NCBI GenBank assembly: GCA_903813345.2
Contig: CAIIXF020000006.1
Span: forward strand, 9,476,989-9,540,988
Source of the DNA: Owenia fusiformis
Lineage: Eukaryota > Annelida > Polychaeta > Sabellida > Oweniidae
DNA length: 64,000 bases
Direction: 5' to 3'
Position numbers and translations under genes: made by a program. Shown here one piece after another: positions 48,501 through 60,500 of this stretch. The notes under the pieces were generated by a model. It did not search any database. It worked only from the letters and a program-made list of their open reading frames with translations, and was not told the DNA's origin. The first letter of the stretch is position 1. Each line of letters starts with the position of its first letter.

Positions 48501-51500
48501 AGTGACTCAGATCACAGCCTATAGACCTTCATCCTATGGTATTTAGAAAACAAAAATGCTAGACGATAGAGACTTCTGTAACTACTGCATGTATTAAATG
48601 GATAACAACGCATAATGATACTTTGGGGTTGTGTAAAAGGCTTAAGGAGTAGTGAATGAAACTATATATTTACAGGAGCTGAATGCCATTTGTTTACAAT
48701 ATGGTAAAGAGATTCATGAGGTTGTTCTGAAATACCTGTAATTTAATAGTTGCGATCTGTTTTTTCTGTTCCAATCTTTCAACATGTATTTTAGCTACCA
48801 TACGGCGATCAAGAACTCCCCTCCAACATCTCTGCAAAGTGACTACAGCTTTGGATTTGAGTTTATTTTGTAGTACTTCTTGATGGATCTTCCTAGCCAG
48901 GGCCCCTCTCCAGTATTTTTGCAGAGTGACTACTGCTTTGGATTTGAGTTTTTCGTGAACTATTTCTTTATAAATCTTCCTAGCCAGGACCCCTCTCCAG
49001 TATTTTTGCAGAGTGATAACTGCTTTGGACTTGAGTTTTTCTTGAACTATTTCTTCATGGATCTTCCTAGCCAGGGCCCCTCTCCAATATTTTTGCAGAG
49101 TGATTACTGCTTTGGACTTGAGTTTTTCTTGAACTTTTTCTTTATGGATCTTCCTAGCCAGGGCCCCTCTGCAATATTTCTGCAGAGTGACTATCGCGAT
49201 TAAATGGCGCTGGTTACGACACCTGTCCAAGAAAACTCGAACAGCTCTCTGAATGGTCACCACAGCATCTGTTTTGGCCTGAAATACACAAGAAACACAT
49301 AAGACTTTTTAAAATTCAACTTCAAAAATGAATATTTTATTATATTCAGTCACTTCTTCAGGATCTTTCTTAACAGAATGCAAAATCTTCTAATTTTCCC
49401 TATTCTGATAAAAATAAGTCAATATTTCAACAGGTAGCATCATAATACCTAATACATAACTGCATGCTAGAACATTTTAAAAAGCATGAACAAGAAAAAA
49501 TGTCATCACTCGAAAAAAGTTACAAAAAAGTAACACATACTGAACAAAAATAAGTGGCTCAAACAACATGTCAAGATTTCAGTATGAGAAGAAATACATT
49601 GTATTTAATGATTACAAACCTTATAAGCCTCTAGTTGTTTATTAAGCTGGTGTCTCCTCCAGGCATTCTGTATGACCCTGGCTGCCCTTGTCTCTTGACG
49701 TATATCTAACAGCCTAGCACACAGGTATGTAATGTATGTGATCACTATCTTCTCATCAGGGAATGTATTGGACATCTCACTTGACTTGATCATCATAGGA
49801 ACACTACCTAGCTCTGACACCTGGACAATTATGAGATACGGAAATAATTTCAAAAGGAGAATAAAACCTCAAGCTTTATTTGGGTAGCCACATATGAATC
49901 TAATTGAAGTTATATTTTTAGGGAATATAGAACAAGATGCTATATTATGTTTCACACTTCTATCTTCATTCTCGATTTATTTTGGATACCCCTAACATGA
50001 TTGTACTCTAATTTAAAGTCTTTACAAATTATAACCCTTAGAAGTTGATAATATAGAGTGTATTTTCAAAAATAACTGATTGAATTAATATTACCTTTTC
50101 ATTGAGCAGCCTGAAGTTTGACTTCTCGTTGGCCAAGAGTTTCTCATACATTTCTGGGCCTCCCTTACCTAAAATACAGCAATACATGTACATGTTTTGC
50201 TGATTACACAAAGCAATTATGGAACTTATCTATGTATCGTACATCTCATCATTTAAGATGAAAACTGTAACATGAAAGGTAATGTGTAGCTCCCTACAAA
50301 CTCCCTGAAAACTCAGTTTCAATATTTCTACAAAGGTCTTTAAATTACTTTCAAAATATCATGTCCATGAACAGCTTCAGCGAAAAATCTGAGATTGAAA
50401 TGAACTTACTTGGGCTGAGGCACCTGGTCCAGTTGGAGAAGCTATCATTGCTGTCCATGCTAGAGTTAGCAACATCATTCTCATCATTGAGGGACTGAGT
50501 GGTGTTGTGCTGTATGTATTGGGACTCTAAGAGGCTAGGGTGGTAGTGGTGTACTAGATAACACAGAGCTCTACCATCACTGAAGGATACACTGAAGTTG
50601 TCAATCTAAAATGGAAGAATATATTGAAATTGGCACAAGAGAATATACTGAAGTTTTCAAGCTAAAATGTGTAGAAATCACTGAAATCTGATACATGTTC
50701 TTGAGATATTTCAGTACGTGACAAGTGAAAATGTCAAATGTCTGTAAAACAGATCAATAAGCAATAAATTACACAATGTATTTAGTATTTTTAAATATCT
50801 AGGGCTACTGAAAGTTCCAGATAGAACAATACGATCCAAGGGGGATGAAATTGTAATTTACAATATCTTTGGAAAAAACATCCTGGGTAATGACAGTACA
50901 ATGTCCTTAAAGTGCCCGATAAAGTATAAAATGCGCATGCGTCCAGGTGTTGATAAACTATAAATAGCGAAAACCCAGGGTTTGTCACCACAAGGTAAGC
51001 CAGGATGTGTTGAGAGAACAGCTAGTGTTGATATTGAATTTATATGTAGCCAGATAAGTTTCCTTATTGAAATTACATATGGTTATTAGCAATACTTTGT
51101 AGGTGCTAAATAATAAAATATTTAGAGTATATATGAGAGAAATTGGTCATTTCGAACCTGTTGAAAAGTTTGTGGCTCTCGGCTACACCGGGGAATTTAC
51201 TTCCATGAGTACACACATAAATGTGGGGTTCCCCAAGAGGTACGCGACAAGGTGACCTGTGCGACTAAATGCTACTATCGAGAAGATAAAATAACGAATA
51301 CGACAATAAGTTATTGCATGTGACAATTCCGAGCCTTCATCTCACTGAAGTATTTTGAAGTGAAAATAGGATTTTTGTTTTGATACATGGATTCAGATGA
51401 ACGTAACTTTATTCTGACAACTAATCAAAACTGAACAAAATTGATTGTACGTAACAGACAATTTATTGTTTTACAATGTTTTGATTGGCTAAACGAATGA

Positions 51501-54500
51501 AACCAACAAATTATGACATGTAAAATGACAATTTTGAAATGTAAAATTTAAAAGTGACAAACACATCCTCCCTATCCACTCTTTGGGAGCCCTAGTAAAT
51601 TAGTAATATGTACATGCAGCAGTGGTAGTGTGCAGCTTATTATCACACTACGCTTTGTATTCTAAAGCCTGTTGTTTGTAATTACACTGTTCACTCAACG
51701 TATGTTTTGTGTGTGGGCAGTCAACGATAATCATTGTTTTATCCCGGTTATATGACCTCGGCAATTATAACAAAACCGTACTAAACGAAAAAACGCAAAT
51801 AAGAGAAAGCTTTCACACACATATAAAAAATGAACTAGTCTAATCCGCCAGTATAAACTCTGTGCTATACGTAGCCGGGTCAGGCGCACACTTTAAAGGC
51901 CTGTACAGAAGTTCATTTGCATACCTTTATATCATAGTATGCACATACACACTGGCACCATTTCATCAGCATCTCCAGGTCTTTATTGTGCAGCATCATG
52001 TCACTCTCTGGACCAGTATCTTCCTCTTCATGTACTGTAAGAATCACATTAACTATAATAGCAGTTTTATCAACTGGTGTTTTGACGCATAATGAGACTC
52101 TCGATAAACTGTTTGAATATTAGTGTTCACTTGTCATATTTTTCAAATACAGTATTCAATTGTCAGATAATTAAACTGAAAATCATTCCTAGGATCTAAA
52201 ATGTCTTACCCTGTTCTAGTTTGCTAATTTTCACAAGGGCTGACTTCACTTTCAAGTCTTTAGAGAGGAAGTCTATCTCATCTTTCAACTGTGTCATGTT
52301 GAGTACCATAGATACCTACAAACAAGAAGAACACATGATCATGCTGAAAACAACATAAATTATTTTACTTTTGTGGGAGGGTGTTAAAGGCCCTTTCATA
52401 AACAGTTGCAGTTGTTTAACATTTAATTGGAATAGAATATCAGACAATATACACATTGTTCCATAAATTATGAAATATATGTCACCTGGAAGCGGAAGAT
52501 GATTCTCCAGAGCAGAGCAAGTGTTTTCTCACAGTGACCATCCACCACGTCTCTCAGCTTAACATTGCCACCTAAATACAGAAATAACAATACATTACAT
52601 ATTAAAGGACAACTGAAATAGCTTTTCTCAACTTGCAGCTACAAAAATGCGGTTTCCTCCATTGTAAGCCCAACGTAGAGTTCTTGCGATAGCTATTATA
52701 AAAAAATGTTAAATAAGTGCTAACGGTCATAGATAACGAAATAAAACTAACTGATCAATCAAATTGGCCCCCACGTGATTAGTAACGTCACATACAAAAA
52801 AATATAGCTTTGGTTTATTGGTTCCTTAGTAATCACAATGTCACGGTAACCATAAGATTGTTGTGTAAACAAATAACAAAACATTTTGGCATTATGATGT
52901 CATGATCTAATGGACCAAAATGGGCCACATGGGGACCAGTGAGAGATCACGTGGGGGCCAATAACGTCACAACCAAGTCGAATATTGCTTATTAAGCAGC
53001 TATAACTATCGTTAGAGTGAAATAATTTTCACACTACTGATGAGAAAACATGTCCAAATACATTTATCAAAAAATTATATTGATTCCTTTAGGTTAAAAA
53101 TACCATTTCATATCTGCTTTAACAAAACTAACATTTTCAAGTAAAGCAATTCAAAAAAGGGTACAAAACATATTTTGCTATGACTTTAATGAACATCACA
53201 AAGCAATAATATGTACACAATCAAGAACAAGAAACAAGAGAAAGCTGTATGGGGAGGGGGAGAACATATTTTGACAACCTTTACATTCAATATGATGACA
53301 AACTGAACATATTATACAAACTAAAAAGTGGTATTCTGACATTACCTTCAGCTGTTTCAGGATCCAGGTTGTTCTCTCTCAATGCTTTAAAGACAACCTC
53401 CATGTTGTGGATCTTCTGGAGTCGACTTATGGCTGGACAGCGCATCTTCTTTGTCAGTTCCCAATTATGAGTCAACAGCTCAATCATACGACTAAACAAC
53501 AATAAATATAAATCTATTAAATGAGTTATATTATTAAATGTCAAGACAAAAAGTGTATGGATGGCACATTCCTTTTGTTATCAAAGATGTGTAGATAATT
53601 TGACAGGGAATAGGATGACAGAAGAATTGAAAATTTCCTTGAAAACCATATTGTAAAAAAAGTAACGAGGCACATTACTTCTGCTTACTTTTTTGTTGTT
53701 AACTTGAACCATTTAATAATGAAATAAATGGCATGGAACACAAGGGGTCTTAGCAGGGAGCATTTAGGTTATGTAGAAAATTGGTAAAATCATATTTATT
53801 TTTTATTCATTTTAAAATATTATCATCTATTGTACGCAAGACTGTAGTGACAATTGTGATATAGACAAAGGGTTGCAAATGAAGTTGGACAGACTGTGGT
53901 GCTGCACCGTATAGTAGTCTTAAAGCATATCATGCCCTGAACACTGAATGAAGTATCTTTGATGTTCAGCAAATCAGCATTAAAGATTAAAGCAAACACT
54001 CACGTCAGGCGAATTCCATCTTTAAGGTCCACAGCTAGCTTGGTGACAGCATAGTCAAACTCTGCTAGAGGGGTCTGAACGTGGCTGACTGTTAGGCCAA
54101 GGTAGCTTAAATGTTTAGTAATGTCCCCTTCCCCGCTCAAATAATCCCTCGAGAAGTGAATCAACAAATCTTTGCTTGCCTGAAATTTAAAACATTCTTA
54201 ACTATATTTTTGTTTTAAAGATTTATCATTTCTGATGATTTACTTTAATTAAAATATATTTGTAATTCCTCAGGAACTGAAAGCACACGTTTATAGTATC
54301 TGAAGTAATTTTGCTTTGAATAATGATATTATGTGTATGTTAATCTGAATTCATGCACTATAAATCAAGGATCTGTATTAGAAATGGACGCCGACCATGG
54401 AGACTTACTTTTAGATCTGCATCTTTACAAAAGAGACAGGGGTCATGATCGATGAGGCGTGAAGACTTGGCTTTATCCAAGAAGAACACCAGCAAAATGA

Positions 54501-57500
54501 ACTTCTTCAGGATAAACTGGGCCAGGCTCTCATCATACCCTACAGTTAAAGCATAGTAATAATAATCATAGCATTCACTTGAAATTGTCAATCGTTTGAC
54601 AATGTCAGCAACAATGTCCAGTGTTTACATGTATTTTCTCTCTGCCTCAATTATCTAAAGCCATCTGGTAAGGAGTGTTGGAACTTTGACTAATACTTTT
54701 TCTCAACATCATACATATGTAACACAGGCATTTAATAAAACATATAACATCTGGGTCAGACCACATATAAGCACTAGCCTATACATAAGCATTGTGACAA
54801 TGTCCTGTAAATTTTATAATGAATGAGCAGTCAGAAAAGAACACGTCCAACTGAGATCAATTCTTGACCCCAAACAACATGAAGTTACAGATTCCCGAAT
54901 TAAGTGTTCAGAGTGTAATATTTGATATATGACTTATTTCTGTTCTAACAAGTTCATGTAATTCTGAAATCATAATAATTTCCTCTAAACAGACAATTAA
55001 AGTGTTAAAGCTCCTTACCATCTTTATACAAGTTCGGCACTGTAGGATGAGAGTACTGGGCGGCAATATCTGGATTACTCAAGAGGCGAGTCACGATAAA
55101 TCGTGAGATACCTATGACATCACTGTTGTTCTGTACAGGCAGCATCTCGCCATAGATTGTCTGGAAGAATATTGAATGATCTCATTCAATTAAATATGCA
55201 CTTGTCAAGTGTAACTCTGATCAAATGTCTATCTTAAATAAGCTCAATAAAATGCTGAATTGAATATAGTGAAATAATCAAGGAATAAGTTTTCAAGTCA
55301 GAAGACATTTCCTACCTCTAGACCAATCCTGAGCCATAATGGGCTGTAACTGAGCAGCAGTTCAAGTATGGTCTGCTTTATACCTAGAAATATGAAATAA
55401 TTATGTAGGAACAGTAAGCATTAAATCTTGAATTATTTTGTATCTTTTTCTTGGTATTTTGTTCAGTTTTTTATCCGTTTTGTATTTTTTGTCTGATTTA
55501 ACATTTTATTGTTTGCCAGGTTATATATATGTATTTGATTGTTTGTATGTTTATCTCATCGTTAGTCAGTTTAATCTTAATTATTTCCACTAACCCACAT
55601 CTGCATGTATTTTCCTGTCTTTCCTCACCAGGAGTCTCTTAGTCTCAATTTCAATCTCAACTTTGTGGACAACTTTCACGATATTGCTTGACTGAAACAG
55701 TTTGATTGCGCCCTTCCTCAGTCTGTTTAATTTTCTCCTTGCAGTGTATGCACGCAGGGAGAGGTCTTCTTTGGTTGGAGCAAGCTTGAACTCAGGGTTT
55801 CCGGAAAGAATGTCAACGCACAAGCGGCCAGCATCAACTAAACAGAAGAGGATAATAATTACTTTATTTTGGTTACAATAATACCTGGGGGGGGGGGGGG
55901 GTACACTGTATTGTTGCTGGCTATTTTTGTATAACTCACTAATTGTATTGTATTGTATATTTATTTACCTCTAATTAATAGAGAGTTACAAGTTGAAATA
56001 CATTTAAATATAAACTACAAACATTTATAATAAGAAATATGGCACGGTGTTTTACCTTTGAAAAGGTATTTTATTATTTCATTAAAATACAGAGAGCATA
56101 AACTATTCAATAACTCATTTCATTAAAATTTAAGACTGCAATTTGTCCTATCAATAGGGATACTGAATATTAATATTAATCTCCCAAGGTGTCTTCATAT
56201 TTGGTCAAACCTCCAAAAATTGAACATTGGGTAACTACAGTACATGGAATGTCCATGGTAATTATGATATATATTTTAAGCCTTGCACCCTTACCAAGTT
56301 TTTTAGAGGTTTTTAGATTCCAGAGATTAATTGCAATTTATTAAATAATATAAATGTGAATATATGTTACTGAGAATATTTCACTATTTAACAAATATAA
56401 AATACAATGGTTCAGGAGGAGACTTGTATAAATACTATAACAAGGTATAAATAATTTTGTCTTCAAATTCAAATTCAACTCATATTAAGACTTTTGGTAT
56501 TACAATATTATCTGATATATAGAAACATAAAACTGATCAATATTTTTAAATGGCTAATGAATACTAGTAGTCACCATGTGCTTTCTATGTTGAAACATAT
56601 GTACAATATCCAGACTATCCAGACAACTTTAAAACATTTTTTCTAAAACTTCATTGTAAATGATTAATACATCATACGAATCAAAAACTTTTAAATTAGC
56701 AATAAATTATCACCATGTGTTTTATATGCCCACATAAAGAAAATCAGTTACACATTTTTATATACAAAACTTCTTTCAAGAAAAATCTCACAATTCCATA
56801 TTGTATTATTTAGGAAAATGCTTTTCAATTCGTCGCTTGCTGTTCATAATTTTCCATAACTATTTCCAATAAATAATGTACATTTCCAACATAGATTTAT
56901 GTCTTTTTTGTTTTAGAAACACAAACTCAATCAACATTTATTGACGTGACAGGTCCGATATTTGCTAATTAAAACTTCTTGCAGCTTCAAAGAATTTTGA
57001 TGGTATATTACATGTACTTTTATTATTTGATTACAAAAATGAAAACAGATCAATAGTTTTAAATGGGCAATCCATAGTCAATATGACTATTATTACTCTC
57101 GGCCAAAGTGATCTGCCCGGGATTGAAGAAAGTTGGTGCTGCACCCACTTGGGATCGTAAAACAGGCTTGCTCCACCTGAAAACCTACTGACCCCATATT
57201 TGAAAATATTTGAAAATAAAAAGAATTGGGAATACATTTGAGCAGAATTGTTTTTTCATGTTATTGTTTAGAACCATTTGCATCTCAATTGTGAAACTAG
57301 ACGATTTCATATTCAAATGAGTGATGCAAATTTTTGTTTCAAAGAGACTTAACGAGAACACACCTTGATGTTATGTGTTTTTGATGCAGATGAGGCTGAT
57401 TAAATAAATGATGAACACCATTTCAAACATGATGTAACTACCAACAACGATTCAATTCAGTAACACACACAACTGATCGCATTGTATCACAGCACATTGA

Positions 57501-60500
57501 GTTACAACCATGTATCTTAAACTGCTGTTTATAGTTTTGCTCATTGGACTAGTTCATTTGGGCAATACTGAAGCAAAGAAAAAGAGAAGAAAGAAGCCAT
57601 CGGGAAATAACGTTGCAACTTGCAAGAAAACACATATTGACAACCTTGATACACATTTGAGCACACAGATTGAGGAGTTAAAAACTGAAACACAGAATTG
57701 CTGCACCAAAAATGGGGAAGATGAGACACTTCATGTCAATGTTGAAGAAATTAAGTATAATGTGACAAAGACTGGATCAACCATTGCAGAAGTGAATGCT
57801 AAAGCAGAAGAAATAAAAAATGATGTTGACAAGATTAAATCAGACATTGAAATACTTGATACAAAATTGAGTGGATTCAAAACAGAGGCACAAAATTGTT
57901 GCATTAAAAATGATGAAAATGTTGTAGAGATTAAGAATAATGTGACAAAGGCCAGGACCACCATTGAGCAAGTAAATGCTAAAGTGAAAGAAATAAATGA
58001 TAAAGTAGATGATATGAAAAGTGATGTGGCTCTCATAAAAGATTATTTGGAAAAAATGCAGAAAAGTACACAGTGTGAATCAAAAGGTGCAAAAAAATTT
58101 CCCAAAGAAATGACAAGTCCTCAGGGTAGCATATTCAACTTAACAAATACATATTTTTTCAGATCAATTGTCATTTTCAACATTCCATGAAACAAATAAT
58201 AAGGCAGTGGTATTTTCTCTTTTTGTCAAAATTTACACATGACAGGACACAATTAAAAATTTCTATAAAATAAAAAGAAATCATAAAATCTTGATTGATC
58301 TTATCTGACAACTCATATTTGAGATATCAATTGATTCATATTTTGTAGATTCGACAACCACAACTCCTGCTGACACACAACCTACACAAACTTGTGAGTA
58401 ATCTCTATTTAATTATTTCTTCATCTGAACAGGTCTACAATCAGCTGATTAAAAGATCTCACAGTTTGGCCTTATGATTATAAAATGAATTTTTTATTTT
58501 TACTGTTACTTGATTTACCGATGATAAAATAATATGTGTGTACCTATTCATGAATAACAAGTATTGTAATTTTGTAGCAACAACAACCAGAGGTCCTGTT
58601 GAGAAACAACCTGCACCATCGGGTGAGTAATCGGTTTATGCTTATTTTTTCTTTAACTAATCTCCTATCTGTTAATACTCCTATAGCACCCTGAACAACT
58701 AACATTCACAAAGTACAAAGTGACATTTATATTTTCCTATTTACTTTAGGAATTTTTGGGACATGGGTAGGATCATTTGATTGTAACAATGTTGAATACA
58801 GTGCCAGGATAGATATATCTGATGTAGGAGACCAGGGAATGCAACCACAGGGAGTGCTAACATATTGGAAAGCTGAGGCTATGGTCAATGGTTCACAGGA
58901 AATTAAGGGCACTTTAAATAAGGCAAACGGCGCATTCACATTGCTTGGAATAAAGTGGATCGAGCAACCAGCTGGTCAGAAAGCCTGGTTTTTGTTGGTC
59001 AATGGGCAGTTTGACAACACAAAGCAAACAATATCAATGTCTTTTGTATCCCCTGGTCTTTGCAAAAGTGAGATGACAACCTTTTATAGGCAAAACAGTG
59101 AGTAATCAAATATTTCACAAAATCACATCTCTACATCCATCTATTGTACTCTGTTCTGCGAAAGGTGGTAACTTCAGAACTTTAAGGTAAAATCTGTTAC
59201 GAATGCTCATAGCTACAGGTTATTTCATGAGTAACAAAGTGCTCCCAAAAGTGTGATAAATATAAATTATTCTATATTCGGTTCAGGATATTGGAATCAT
59301 CACAAGGGTAATATAGTATATCTGCCCTGGGGGCAAAATATTATTCTTAATTCTGAAAAAAGATGGCCTTTCTGAATTTAGCAGTCATCTTCCTTTTTGA
59401 GCAGAGTCCAATGTCCATAAGGCATAAGCACATAAAATCTTAATATAATCTGACAACAGGTACTTGAGATATCACCAATTATTGTATTATACAAATTATG
59501 GGGGCCATTTTGAATTGAGCAGACATTAGAAAATTCCTTCTCGAGCAGTGGTCCAGACATTAACCTTGACCAAGTATACCGTTATCTATAATGCTCGATT
59601 CTTATTTTATAGTTTCAACAACCACTGCTGCCGATGACACACAACCCATACCAACATGTGAGTAATCTCTATATAATTATTTCTTCATCTGAACAAGTCT
59701 TTGATAAGCCTGTAAGATCTCAGGTTAATGGCCTTAGTATGTAAAATGAAGGTTTTTCTATCTTAATTGTAATCTTGATTTATCCGTAATTGAATAATAT
59801 GAGTACCTGTACATGAATAACAATAGACTATATACCTTTGTAGCTTCAACCAAAGCTCCTGCTAACACGCCAGGTGAGTGATCTGTTTATGATTATTTCT
59901 TTTCTGTATGACACATTGTACTTTTCTTAAAAGATATTATGATATGGTCCATTCAAAGTGAGGATTTTTCTATCTTAATCGTAATTCAGCTTACACATCA
60001 GCAGGGGATAGAAACGCGTCCAGTATTTTCGTCCGGTACGAAGTAGATGTTCCCAATGTACTGGCAATCTGATGAGCCTAGGTAAGGAGACACTGTTAAA
60101 CAATCATAGTAAGTAAAATTAAATTACACCTACCTCTTTCTGGAACAAAAATGGATGTCTGCGTCAAGTATTTCCTGTTGTACTGAACAAAAATACTGGA
60201 CGTGTTTCTTATCCCCTGATTAGCGCAGTACATTAAGTAATAAAAAAATCAAATTCTACTTAATCACAAAGTAAAGTGACAAATCATATTTTCCTATTTA
60301 CTTTAGGAATTCTTGGGACATGGGTAGGATCATTTGATTGTAACAATGTTGAATACAGTGCCAGGATAGATATATCTGATGTAGGAGACCAGGGAATGCA
60401 ACCACAGGGAGTGCTAACATATTGGAAAGCTGAGGCTATGGTCAATGGTTCACAGGAAATTAAGGGCACTTTAAATAAGGCAAACGGCGCATTCGCATTG

